Of a stretch of DNA of 40,683 nucleotides, positions 18,732-27,222 are shown piece by piece. How positions within the stretch are numbered: position 1 is the first letter of the stretch; the number at the start of each line of letters is the position of its first letter. A model generated the notes under the pieces. It had not been told where the DNA came from and did no database searches. It was given only the letters and a program-made list of their open reading frames with translations. The position numbers and the translations under genes are program-made. Source of the stretch: Sulfurihydrogenibium sp. (GTDB lineage: Bacteria > Aquificota > Aquificia > Aquificales > Hydrogenothermaceae); NCBI GenBank assembly GCA_002878035.1, contig PNIU01000021.1, positions 1-40,683 on the forward strand, in the 5' to 3' direction.

Positions 18732-19652
18732 TTAAATCTCTAACATTTTTTCGATGGTTAGTTTAACGCATTCTCCAAGGGCTTTTAGGTTGTAGCCTCC
18801 TTCCAACATAAAAAGGAAGGGTACATTTTTTGTTTTGAGTATAGCCTCTACTATACTACCTACACCTTCTGTTGTTACTTCAAGGTATGTTAACGGGTCG
18901 TCTTCGTGAAGGTCGTAGCCTGCAGATACGAGTATTATGTCTGGATTAAACTTTTGGATTAAAGGTGGTAAAACTTCCTGATAAACATGTAGGTAAACAT
19001 CATCTCCTGTTCCTGCTGGTAGGGGAACGTTGTAAGTATAACCGTAACCTTTACCTGCTCCTTTCTCATCTTTTGAACCGGTTCCCGGATAAAAAGGATA
19101 CTCATGGGTTGAAAAGTAAAACACAGTATCATCTTCATAGAACGCTTTTTGGGTGCCGTTTCCGTGGTGGGCGTCAAAATCTATGATAAAAACCTTTTCA
19201 AAACCTTGTAGCTGTGCGTATCTTGCAGCTATGGCAATGTTGTTGAATAAACAGAATCCCATGGCTTTATCTTTCTCGGCGTGATGTCCCGGTGGTCTAA
19301 CTGCACAGAAGACTCTCTCAACTTCTCCAGATTTTATTTTGTCTATAGCTTCTAATCCTGCTCCAACTGCCATAACTGCTGCATTGTAAGATTGTGGACC
19401 AACTCCGGTATCAGGGTCTAAATAACCACCACCAGCATAACAAAAATCCATTATCTCCTGTGGATAATAAGTATCGTGTATAAGCGTAATCTCTTTAACC
19501 GTTGCCCTTCTTGGTTGAATGTAGATAAGTTTATCTTTTATAGGCTCTAAATGTTTGTTTATCGATATAAGCCTATCCGGTGATTCAGGGTGTTCTTTGC
19601 CAGTATCATGTTCCAAATACACATCATCGTAAACATAGCCTACTTTTTTCAT
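18732..19652 (-). CDS. Histone deacetylase-family amidohydrolase (AcuC/acetylpolyamine type)
   Basis: A 306-aa zinc hydrolase of the arginase/deacetylase fold. Conserved elements: HPESPDR (21-27), catalytic H123-H124 in RPPGHHAE, zinc ligands D160 and H162 in DFDAHHGNGTQ, D247 in SAGYD, and LEGGYN near the C-terminus. Bacterial members remove acetyl groups from acetyl-CoA synthetase, polyamines or other amines. Thermophiles are rich in long and branched polyamines, so an acetylpolyamine substrate is possible, but this is inference. A GGAGG site precedes the ATG. It heads the murE string, divergent from der. Confidence 0.93.
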   Translation of the reverse strand: MKKVGYVYDDVYLEHDTGKEHPESPDRLISINKHLEPIKDKLIYIQPRRATVKEITLIHDTYYPQEIMDFCYAGGGYLDPDTGVGPQSYNAAVMAVGAGLEAIDKIKSGEVERVFCAVRPPGHHAEKDKAMGFCLFNNIAIAARYAQLQGFEKVFIIDFDAHHGNGTQKAFYEDDTVFYFSTHEYPFYPGTGSKDEKGAGKGYGYTYNVPLPAGTGDDVYLHVYQEVLPPLIQKFNPDIILVSAGYDLHEDDPLTYLEVTTEGVGSIVEAILKTKNVPFLFMLEGGYNLKALGECVKLTIEKMLEI

Positions 19653-19759
19653 CTATTACAACCTCCGTCAGAATTAGATAAATTTTACCATAACGTTAAA
19701 AAATTAAATCAGTGTTAAAATATTTAAAAAAATAAAAACCCTTTTATCAAGGAGAAAAA

Positions 19760-21091
19760 ATGTTTAGAGTTGCGATAGTTGGAAGACCTAACGTTGGGAA
19801 ATCTTCACTTTTTAACAGACTTGTTGGAAAGAGAAAAGCTATAGTAGAAGACATTCCCGGTGTTACGAGAGACAGAATCGTATCTACAACTGACTGGAGA
19901 GGTGTAAAGTTTGAGGTTGTAGATACAGGTGGTTACATTACGTCCGACGAAGATAAGTTTGCTCCTTACATAAGAAAGCAAGTAGAGAAAGAGTTAGAAG
20001 AAGCAGACCTTTTAGTTCTCGTCGTAGATGGAAAACAAGGTATAACACCCCTTGATAAAGAGATTGCAACTATGCTACACAAAACAGAAAAACCTGTTAT
20101 AGTTGCCGTAAACAAAATAGACGACCCAGAAAAAGAAAAACTTGCCTACGAGTTTTACGAGCTTGGATTCGATGAAGTAGTACCTATATCTACCATTCAA
20201 AAATTTGGAGTAGCCGAACTTCTTGACAAGATATACCAGCATATACCAGACTACGAAAAAGAGTTAGAGTATGAAGAAGAGGAAGAAGAGCAGGACTACA
20301 TAAAAGTTGCTATCGTAGGAAAGCCAAACGCAGGTAAATCTTCCCTTTTAAACGCTATTCTTGGAGAAGAGAGAGTTTTGGTCTCCGAAATTCCCGGAAC
20401 AACAAGGGACACAGTTGATACCCTATTTGAAAAAGACGGACAGAAATTTTTATTTTTGGATACGGCAGGTATAAGAAAAAAATCAAAGGTAGAGTATGGA
20501 GTTGAGTTTTTCTCCGTAGGAAGGTCCATAGAAGCTATAGAAAAAGCCGACGTTGTAGCACTTGTAATAGATGCAACACAAGGAGCTACCGAACAGGACC
20601 AAAAGATAGCCGGTTTAATCCAAAGAAGGTACAAACCTGCAGTGATAGTCATAAACAAGATAGACATGTTAAAAGAAAAAGAAATTGAAAAAGTGGTAAA
20701 TCAGGTTAAAGAAAAGCTTTACTTTTTAAGCTACGCTCCGATAATTTTAACTTCTGCAGCCAAGAAAATTGGAATAGATGAACTTTTAAATAAGATAGTC
20801 TACGTATACCAGCAAGCTTGGAAGAGAGTGGGAACTGGACAGTTAAACAGAGCTATAAGACAAGTTTTAGCCTTAAGACAACCACCTTCTTACCAAGGAA
20901 AGCCGTTAAAGATATACTACGCTACACAACTTGAAGGAAAACCACCAGCCTTTTTACTCTTTGTAAATAAAGCCGAAGGATTTAAAGAAAACTACGTTAA
21001 ATTTTTAGAAGCAAACCTACGAAAATTACTTGGATTAGAAAACGCACCTATAAAACTAATCTTCAGAGATAAAGAGGAAGAAAGGGATTAA
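19760..21091 (+). CDS. der: Ribosome-assembly GTPase Der (EngA)
   Basis: A 443-aa essential GTPase for 50S subunit maturation with two tandem G domains. G1 motifs are at 8-16 (GRPNVGKSS) and 187-195 (GKPNAGKSS); the G3/G4 signatures DTGG and NKID of domain 1 and DTAG and NKID of domain 2 follow. An acidic linker rich in Glu (about 167-178) separates the domains. The C-terminal KH-like domain covers about 350-443. AAGGAG lies upstream of the ATG. It is the first gene of a plus-strand group with the nitrilase homologue and pyrE. Confidence 0.97.
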   Translation: MFRVAIVGRPNVGKSSLFNRLVGKRKAIVEDIPGVTRDRIVSTTDWRGVKFEVVDTGGYITSDEDKFAPYIRKQVEKELEEADLLVLVVDGKQGITPLDKEIATMLHKTEKPVIVAVNKIDDPEKEKLAYEFYELGFDEVVPISTIQKFGVAELLDKIYQHIPDYEKELEYEEEEEEQDYIKVAIVGKPNAGKSSLLNAILGEERVLVSEIPGTTRDTVDTLFEKDGQKFLFLDTAGIRKKSKVEYGVEFFSVGRSIEAIEKADVVALVIDATQGATEQDQKIAGLIQRRYKPAVIVINKIDMLKEKEIEKVVNQVKEKLYFLSYAPIILTSAAKKIGIDELLNKIVYVYQQAWKRVGTGQLNRAIRQVLALRQPPSYQGKPLKIYYATQLEGKPPAFLLFVNKAEGFKENYVKFLEANLRKLLGLENAPIKLIFRDKEEERD

Positions 21092-21134
21092 AAATGATAA
21101 AATATAAAGCCAAAAACTTTTATGAGGTTTTAAA

Positions 21135-21887
21135 TTGATTGCATACGCATTACAGCTTAACTTAGAACTTGGAAACGTCAATAAAAACACACAGAAAGTT
21201 TACGATATTCTAAATTCTAAAAAGATTAAGTCAGATTCTTTAGTTTTACTTCCAGAAATGTTTAGTTGTGGCTTTGATAACGAAAACTTACTTGAACACT
21301 CCAAAAAAACACCAAAAATATACAAAGAACTTCAAAGAATATCAAAAGAGAAAAATCTCGTAATAGCCGGAACACTACCAGAAAAAAAGAAGAACAGTAT
21401 ATTCAACATGGGTTTTATAATAGATAACGGAGAGATTACGGCAAAAAGACCAAAGATAAAACTGTTTACTCCGATAGACGAACACAAATACTTTAAAGCA
21501 GGGAAAAATAGTCATATAGACATAACGGAAAGCTCAGCAGGAAACCTTGGATTTATGATATGTTTTGAGCTAAGATTTCCAAACATATCCTACCATCTAA
21601 GGAAAAAAGACGTTGAAATAATACTCGTGCCAGCCCAATGGGGAAAGGAAAGAGTAGAGCATCTAAAAATCTTATCAAGAGCAAGAGCCATCGAAACCCA
21701 GTCTTACGTAATAGTAAGTGATACGGTAGGAAAGATTGGTGAAAAAGAACTTGCCGGACACTCTGCAATATACTCTCCATGGGGAGATATACTTGATATA
21801 GAAAAAAACGATGAAGGTATAGTCTCGGCAGAAATAGATTTAAACGAAGTTTACAAAATAAGAAATAAAATAAAGATGGAGCTGTAA
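21135..21887 (+). CDS. Carbon-nitrogen hydrolase (nitrilase superfamily, omega-amidase-like)
   Basis: A 250-aa amidohydrolase with the Glu-Lys-Cys triad: E41 (LLPEMF), K109 (RPKIKLFTP) and C143 (GFMICFELRFP). The size and motif context resemble omega-amidase/YafV-like and other stand-alone branch members that hydrolyse small amides such as 2-oxoglutaramate; substrate not determinable. The start is TTG at 21135, chosen because TGAGG lies about 8 bases upstream and the protein begins at the first conserved strand. Its stop abuts the pyrE ATG, so the two are cotranscribed. Confidence 0.88.
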   Translation: MIAYALQLNLELGNVNKNTQKVYDILNSKKIKSDSLVLLPEMFSCGFDNENLLEHSKKTPKIYKELQRISKEKNLVIAGTLPEKKKNSIFNMGFIIDNGEITAKRPKIKLFTPIDEHKYFKAGKNSHIDITESSAGNLGFMICFELRFPNISYHLRKKDVEIILVPAQWGKERVEHLKILSRARAIETQSYVIVSDTVGKIGEKELAGHSAIYSPWGDILDIEKNDEGIVSAEIDLNEVYKIRNKIKMEL

Positions 21888-22442
21888 ATGATGGACTTTA
21901 AAAAACGTTTGGAAGAACTCATTAGAGAAAGAGCGTTAAAAGTAGCAGATGAGCCGATATTTAAGCTATCTTCCGGTAAAATGAGCAACTACTACCTTGA
22001 TTTAAGAACTATAACCCTTGACCCAGAGGGAGGATACATAATAGGAAACTTAATATATCAGATGGTAAAAGATAGAAAGCCTGATGCGGTAGGTGGTCTT
22101 ACACTTGGAGCAGACCCGATAGCCTACGCAACATCTTTAATTTCTTACATAAACAACGACCCTATAAAACCTTTTGTTGTGAGAAAAGAGCCAAAAGGAC
22201 ACGGAACAGGAAAACAGATAGAAGGCAACGTAAAACCCGGCGACAACGTTTTTATTTTGGAAGATGTTGTAACAACGGCTGGTTCTTCGTTAAAAGCTTG
22301 CAAAGTTGCTAAAGACTTTGGCTTAAACGTTTTAGGTGTTATAGCCATAGTAGACAGAGAAGAAGGTGGAGAGGAGAATCTAAAGAAAGAAGGATTTGAA
22401 CTTATACCAATATTTAAAGTTTCCTATTTTCTTAAAAAGTAG
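21888..22442 (+). CDS. pyrE: Orotate phosphoribosyltransferase
   Basis: A 184-aa enzyme making orotidine 5'-phosphate from orotate and PRPP, the fifth step of pyrimidine synthesis. The PRPP-binding loop is VFILEDVVTTAGSS (121-134), and the LTLGADPIAYA and KEPKGHGTGKQIEG segments (catalytic flexible loop with Lys/His) are typical. The ATG directly follows the nitrilase stop; a second ATG one codon later is equally possible. The 3' end overlaps the convergent ccsA-like gene by 11 bases. PyrB is encoded about 3 kb further on the other strand. Confidence 0.95.
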   Translation: MMDFKKRLEELIRERALKVADEPIFKLSSGKMSNYYLDLRTITLDPEGGYIIGNLIYQMVKDRKPDAVGGLTLGADPIAYATSLISYINNDPIKPFVVRKEPKGHGTGKQIEGNVKPGDNVFILEDVVTTAGSSLKACKVAKDFGLNVLGVIAIVDREEGGEENLKKEGFELIPIFKVSYFLKK

Positions 22443-23232
22443 GATGGCCTACAAGCCAAAAAACTATAAAAGCGAAAAGGCTACCAACAAGGGTCAGATA
22501 AGACCCTTTCCTTCCCTTTACATGTTTTATAATCCTTGCATGAATCACAAACCCATAAAAAATCCATAAAACAAAAAGTAAAACCTGTTTAGCGTCCCAA
22601 ATCCAATGTTTTCCAACGTAAACAGCAGTCCAGATAGATGAGGCTATTAGTCCCAAACTTAAGAAGATAAAAGCTAAAATTGTGGCTTTGTATTCAAGGT
22701 TTTGAATCAAAGATAAAGAGGAAGAAAACTTTACCACAAAAAAAGAGTTTATTCTCTTCCTTTTTAAATCTCTGTCTGTAAGTATATAAATCAAAGCCGC
22801 TATAGAAGAGAATACAATTAAACCGTAAGAAAGAATCAAAGACCCAACGTGAAGATAAAACCAAGGGTTGTTATACAAATTTTGGTTGTTCTGAGAAAGT
22901 GGAATAGAAAAAGCCAGTAAAAACATAATAAGAGGCGATACAAGAGAACCAAACTCTATAAGCTGCCTTCTGTATACAAAAGAGAACCCATAGAATATGG
23001 CAGCTAAAACCATGGCTAAAAACGTCACTAAATCTTCCAATGAGTATAAAGGAATTGTTTTTTTATCAATAGCTTTGAGAGTAAATATAAAAAGCTGGGC
23101 TAAGAAGCCAACACCAAAGAATGAATGTCCTAATTTCTGGATTTTACTATTTCTGGTAAAAAGGTATATCCAAAAACTGATAGATGAAGCAAAGTAAAGT
23201 AGTATAGGTAGTATCAGCAGTATTTTACTCAT
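22432..23232 (-). CDS. Cytochrome c assembly protein, CcsA/HemX-like
   Basis: A 266-aa polytopic membrane protein, about eight spans. The segment YLHVGSLILSYGLIVFSSIAAL and the aromatic stretch GKHWIWDAKQVLLFVLWIFYG match the CcsA/ResC/HemX group (CcmC-related WWD family) that delivers haem to apocytochromes in system II maturation. Conserved His residues flank this region and could bind haem. A ResB/Ccs1 partner is not in the window. The cytochrome c of the bc complex encoded 6 kb away is a natural client. The start overlaps the GltD-like gene by 8 bases. Confidence 0.85.
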   Translation of the reverse strand: MSKILLILPILLYFASSISFWIYLFTRNSKIQKLGHSFFGVGFLAQLFIFTLKAIDKKTIPLYSLEDLVTFLAMVLAAIFYGFSFVYRRQLIEFGSLVSPLIMFLLAFSIPLSQNNQNLYNNPWFYLHVGSLILSYGLIVFSSIAALIYILTDRDLKRKRINSFFVVKFSSSLSLIQNLEYKATILAFIFLSLGLIASSIWTAVYVGKHWIWDAKQVLLFVLWIFYGFVIHARIIKHVKGRKGSYLTLVGSLFAFIVFWLVGHPTF

Positions 23233-24679
23233 CTTCGCCGTACTTCCACTCTTTTGTCATAAGGTATTCATGGATACTTTCTGCAGCATCTCTACCGTGT
23301 CTTATAGCAACAACCACTGTATCTCCACCGTTTACAACGTCTCCACCTGCAAATATTCCTTCAACGTTAGTTCTAAACTTTTTATCTACGGTAGAGAGGT
23401 TATTCCACTTATCTATTTTAAGGTTTTCTAAATCTTTGTATGCAAGAGGGTTATCTGCCTGACCTACAGCCATTATAACTGCATCACACTCTATTATATG
23501 TTCTGAACCGGGTATTTCTACAGGTTTTGGTCTTCCCCCTTTTTCATCTGGAACAAGCTCCATCTTTACACACTTTAACCCTATTACTTCACCTTTTTCG
23601 TTGCCAACCACTTCAACAGGTTGAGTTAACCAGTGAAGAAAAGCCCCTTCTTCCATAAGATGGTCCCACTCTTCCTGTCTTGCGGAAGATGTCTCTCTTG
23701 TTCTTCTGTATATAAGATGTGTTTCATTTCCAAGTCTTATAGATGTATACATACAGTCTGCGGCAGTAAAGCCCCCACCGATTACAGCAACTCTTTTATT
23801 TCTTGGAACTTCTATATCCACATCTGGAGCCAGCATATCATCTACATAATCAACATTTACCTTCATAAGGAAAGAAATTGCAGTGTAAACACCTTTTAAA
23901 TCTTCTCCGGGTATACCCATCTTTTTTCCTCTACCGGAGCCAACACCTAAGAATACGGCATCGAACTGTTTTCTTAACTCGTTTAAAGAAATATCTTTAC
24001 CAACTTTTATCCCTGTTTTTATCTCAACACCAAGCTTTTCTATAAGAGATATTTCCCAATCTAAAACTTCTCTGTCTAACCTTGCTTTTGGAATACCGTA
24101 TCTCATAACACCACCTACAAAAGGTAGTGCCTCAAAAACTACAACAGAGTGTCCTTTTTTAGCTAAAAAGTATGCTGCAGAAAGTCCAGCAGGTCCAGCT
24201 CCAACCACGGCAACTTTCTTACCTGTAGGTGGTTCCTGTGGGTCTTTCCAGTCTATACCAGACATTCTGATAGAATCTCCTACAAATCTTTCCAAACCAC
24301 CAATGTTAACTGCCTGTCCGTTGTCCTTAAACGTCAAAACACATGTGCTTTCACAAAGTCTATCTTGAGGACAAACTCTACCACAAACTGACGGAAAGGG
24401 ATTTTTAGCTCTTAAAATTCTAAGAGCTTCTACGAGGTTGTTGTTTTGAATCTGCTCTATCCACAGGTTTATATCTCCGTAAACAGGGCAGCCATATTTA
24501 CCCTGATGCTCTTGGCAAGGTGGTTTTTTACAGAGAATACATCTAAAAGATTCATCTTTTGCAGCCGTATGTCCTAAACCAAGAGCGTATTCTTTAAAAG
24601 TGTTTTTTCTTATCTCCGGTGGTAGTAAAGGAATCTGGTTTCTATCGTGTCTTCTATATACTACTTTTTTCTTCTCCAT
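23225..24679 (-). CDS. GltD-like NADPH-dependent oxidoreductase (glutamate synthase small subunit family)
   Basis: A 484-aa iron-sulfur flavoprotein. The N-terminal cluster domain has C47, C50, C55 and C64, then C99, C103, C109 and C113. An FAD-binding GAGPAGLSAAYFLAKKGH motif (about 156-173) and an NADPH-binding VAVIGGGFTAADC follow. It fits the small subunit of glutamate synthase, which passes electrons to a large subunit for glutamate formation. The same fold also serves NfnB-type transhydrogenases and sulfide dehydrogenase subunits, and no large-subunit gene is adjacent to settle this. It lies 14 bases after argF, and the context of argF and pyrB (users of glutamine-derived nitrogen) favours the glutamate synthase role. 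Confidence 0.85.
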   Translation of the reverse strand: MEKKKVVYRRHDRNQIPLLPPEIRKNTFKEYALGLGHTAAKDESFRCILCKKPPCQEHQGKYGCPVYGDINLWIEQIQNNNLVEALRILRAKNPFPSVCGRVCPQDRLCESTCVLTFKDNGQAVNIGGLERFVGDSIRMSGIDWKDPQEPPTGKKVAVVGAGPAGLSAAYFLAKKGHSVVVFEALPFVGGVMRYGIPKARLDREVLDWEISLIEKLGVEIKTGIKVGKDISLNELRKQFDAVFLGVGSGRGKKMGIPGEDLKGVYTAISFLMKVNVDYVDDMLAPDVDIEVPRNKRVAVIGGGFTAADCMYTSIRLGNETHLIYRRTRETSSARQEEWDHLMEEGAFLHWLTQPVEVVGNEKGEVIGLKCVKMELVPDEKGGRPKPVEIPGSEHIIECDAVIMAVGQADNPLAYKDLENLKIDKWNNLSTVDKKFRTNVEGIFAGGDVVNGGDTVVVAIRHGRDAAESIHEYLMTKEWKYGEDE

Positions 24680-24693
24680 ACATTACTCCAACA

Positions 24694-25608
24694 TTACTGA
24701 TTTTTAAATAAGAAGCTCATTAAAGCTTTTTGGACATGTAGTCTGTTTTCAGCTTGGTTAAATATAACATCAGAATACTGTTCAAAAACGTCTTCCGATA
24801 TCTCCTCTCCTTTATGGGCTGGTAAACAGTGCATAACTACTGCCTCAGGTTTCGCAAGTAAGACTAAATCTTTATTTATTGTAAAACCTTCAAACAACTT
24901 CTTTTTATCTTTGTCTCCTTCCTGTCCCATACTTACCCACACGTCAGTGTATAAAACATCTGCTTCTAAAACAGCTTTTTTAGGGTCGTTTGTAATTTCT
25001 ATTTTGGAGCCTGTCTGCTTTGCTATCTCAACAGCTTGTAGAACAGCTTTTCCGTTAGGTTCGTAGTTTGGTGGTGTTGCAACAGAAATATCCATACCCA
25101 TAAGAGCAGCAGCAAGTAGTAAGGTATTTGCCATGTTATTACCATCGCCAACGTAAGCAATTTTTTTGTTTTCCAGCGTTCCAAAAACTTCAGTTATCGT
25201 CATTAAATCGGCTAAGACTTGGCAGGGATGCTGGTAATCTGTTAAAGCGTTGATAACCGGGATACCACTGTAATTTGCCAAATCTTCAACTTCTTTATGA
25301 GAAAAAGTCCTTATTACTATTCCATCTAAGTATCTTCCCATTACTCTGGCTGTATCCTTTATGTCTTCACCTCTGCTTATCTGTGTAGAAGAAGCCGATA
25401 TGTATATAGGTTGGCCACCCATTTGATACACGCCAACTTCAAAGGAAAGTCTTGTTCTTGTAGACTGTTTCATAAAAATAAGTCCTATCGATTTACCTTT
25501 TAAAGATTGGTCTAAAAATTTATCTTTCTTTAACTTCTTTCCATACTCTATAATCTGTAAAACTTCTTCTTTAGTTAAATCTGTAAAAGAAACAAAACTC
25601 CTTGGCAT
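24694..25608 (-). CDS. argF: Ornithine carbamoyltransferase
   Basis: A 304-aa enzyme converting ornithine and carbamoyl phosphate to citrulline in arginine synthesis. The carbamoyl phosphate site is STRTR (49-53), with HPCQ at 127-130. Ornithine-specific features are the SMG loop (226-228, DVWVSMGQE) and HCLPAH (260-265). An AGGAGG ribosome-binding site precedes the ATG. It lies 44 bases after its paralogue pyrB. The two proteins share the fold and first substrate, so the pair groups the two carbamoyl phosphate branches. Confidence 0.97.
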   Translation of the reverse strand: MPRSFVSFTDLTKEEVLQIIEYGKKLKKDKFLDQSLKGKSIGLIFMKQSTRTRLSFEVGVYQMGGQPIYISASSTQISRGEDIKDTARVMGRYLDGIVIRTFSHKEVEDLANYSGIPVINALTDYQHPCQVLADLMTITEVFGTLENKKIAYVGDGNNMANTLLLAAALMGMDISVATPPNYEPNGKAVLQAVEIAKQTGSKIEITNDPKKAVLEADVLYTDVWVSMGQEGDKDKKKLFEGFTINKDLVLLAKPEAVVMHCLPAHKGEEISEDVFEQYSDVIFNQAENRLHVQKALMSFLFKNQ

Positions 25609-25652
25609 TTTAAACCTCCTAATAAAAATATATCATTACGTAATCTTTAAAA

Positions 25653-26558
25653 TCAACTTAAAAGGTATTTATAAACTGCCATTCTTATAAAAAGACCATT
25701 TTCCACTTGATTAAGTATCAGACTTCTACTTCCATAAACAAGCTCACTTTGAAGTTCCACTCCTCTGTTTACAGGTCCCGGATGCATTATAACGGCATCT
25801 TCTTTTAGAAGGTTTATCTTTTCTTGACTTAAACCATACTTTATAGAATACTCCCTTAAAGAGGAGAAAAACGGTTTATCCTGCCTTTCAAGTTGTATCC
25901 TCAGAAATATAACTACGTCTTTATCTTTTAAAGCTTCTTCAAGGTTTGTTGTTACAAAGTCTGCTCCAAGTGCTTCAAAATGCCTTGGTAACATGGTTAT
26001 TGGTCCGCATAAAGTTACTTCAGCTCCAAGCTTTTTAAAAAGTTTAACGTCAGAACGGGCAACTCTACTGTGAAGTATATCACCTACGATGGCTATCTTA
26101 AGACCTTCTATTTTTCCTTTTTTCTCTAAGATAGTAAAAGCATCTAAAAGAGCCTGTGTAGGGTGTTCGTTTGTTCCGTCCCCTGCATTTATAACATGAC
26201 TTTCTACACTATCAGCAACAACCTTTGCAGCACCAGACATAGAATGTCTTATTACTATAAAATCAGACCTTAGAGCTTCCAGTGTTTTAACTGTATCGTA
26301 AAGGGTCTCACCTTTCTTAACTGAGCTTGAAGATGCAGTTATGTTTATCGTATCCGCTCCAAGAATCTTTCCTGCCAATTCAAAAGAAGTCCTTGTTCTT
26401 GTAGAATTTTCGAAAAATACAAGTAAAACACTGTAACCTCTTAAATCGTTAAACTTTTTCTCACCGGCGTTAAACTTTTCTTTGTAAATTTTTGCGATTT
26501 CAAATATTTTCCCTACATCGTCTTTTGTTAACTGATTTACGGAAAAAAGGTCTTTCAT
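25653..26558 (-). CDS. pyrB: Aspartate carbamoyltransferase catalytic chain
   Basis: A 301-aa enzyme making carbamoyl aspartate, the first committed step of pyrimidine synthesis. Motifs: STRTRTSFE (52-60), HPTQ (132-135) and the aspartate-binding HPGPVNRG (259-266). No regulatory chain gene (pyrI) is present, as in lineages with a pyrB-only or dihydroorotase-associated enzyme (Aquifex aeolicus ATCase associates with dihydroorotase, from literature). The ATG overlaps the dedA stop by 4 bases, so translation is probably coupled. No PyrR-type leader is visible upstream. Confidence 0.97.
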   Translation of the reverse strand: MKDLFSVNQLTKDDVGKIFEIAKIYKEKFNAGEKKFNDLRGYSVLLVFFENSTRTRTSFELAGKILGADTINITASSSSVKKGETLYDTVKTLEALRSDFIVIRHSMSGAAKVVADSVESHVINAGDGTNEHPTQALLDAFTILEKKGKIEGLKIAIVGDILHSRVARSDVKLFKKLGAEVTLCGPITMLPRHFEALGADFVTTNLEEALKDKDVVIFLRIQLERQDKPFFSSLREYSIKYGLSQEKINLLKEDAVIMHPGPVNRGVELQSELVYGSRSLILNQVENGLFIRMAVYKYLLS

Positions 26559-27130
26559 CTTGAAGCCTCTCTTCTTTTTGATTTTAGAGTTAAAAAAGTG
26601 TAAATAAGGAGTCCTAAAATAACTACAGCCAGACCAAATAAAAAGTAGTAATGTTTTAGATTACCAAATAGATTTATAGCTATATGTCCTAAAAAGTATC
26701 CAACTGAAAGAAATATACTTGCCCATATTACTAACGATAAAACGTTAAAAAACAAAAATTTATAAAAGTTAAAACCTGTGGCTCCCATAAGCATCATTGG
26801 TACAACTCTCATACCATATAAAAACCTGATGATAAAAAGGGAGTATATTCCATACTTTTCTACTAACTTCTTTGCTTTTATGTAACGTCTCTTGGTATAC
26901 TTGTTTCCCAGTAGTATAGACCTTCCCTTCCATCTACCAAGAAAAAAGTATATAAGTTCATGGGTTAAGGCTCCCAGTATGGAAAATATGAATGTAGGTA
27001 TTGGCTGTAAAAAATCATGCCTTACAAAAAAGCCGGCTACCATTAAAAAAAGTTCACCTTCTATAAATGTACCTATAAAAACAGCAACGTAACCGTAAGA
27101 AGAAAGAAAATCTTCCAAATTTTCTATCAT
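26555..27130 (-). CDS. DedA-family membrane protein
   Basis: A 191-aa inner-membrane protein of the DedA/SNARE-associated family, members of which act in undecaprenyl phosphate or phospholipid translocation. The family motif is visible as FIIRFLYGMRVVPMMLMGATGF, split by the reentrant loop, with an early acidic residue in GTFIEGE. Spans lie at about 9-30, 45-65, 128-150 and 161-181. The frame stays open for four more codons (ATG at 27142), but that start would sit 6 bases after tRNA-Arg with no ribosome-binding site. The ATG at 27130 has GGAG six bases upstream and is preferred. Confidence 0.88.
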   Translation of the reverse strand: MIENLEDFLSSYGYVAVFIGTFIEGELFLMVAGFFVRHDFLQPIPTFIFSILGALTHELIYFFLGRWKGRSILLGNKYTKRRYIKAKKLVEKYGIYSLFIIRFLYGMRVVPMMLMGATGFNFYKFLFFNVLSLVIWASIFLSVGYFLGHIAINLFGNLKHYYFLFGLAVVILGLLIYTFLTLKSKRREASR

Positions 27131-27147
27131 AGAATTCTCCATTGAAG

Positions 27148-27221
27148 TGTCCCTGGCCGGACTTGAACCGGCGACCTCCGGATTAGGAATCCAGTGCTCT
27201 GTCCTACTGAGCTACAGGGAC
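27148..27221 (-). tRNA. tRNA-Arg (anticodon CCT)
   Basis: A 74-nt cloverleaf on the minus strand with acceptor arms GTCCCTG and CAGGGAC. The anticodon loop TTCCTAA gives CCT (27187-27185), which reads AGG. The T arm is GCCGGTTCAAGTCCGGC. CCA is not encoded. It starts one base after the M16 peptidase stop codon and ends just before dedA, so it must be cut from a protein-coding transcript. Confidence 0.97.
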
Positions 27222-27222
27222 A

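Noticed and set aside
27131-27142. Upstream ATG of dedA
   Set aside because: It falls 6 bases after tRNA-Arg and has no ribosome-binding site; the next ATG has GGAG.
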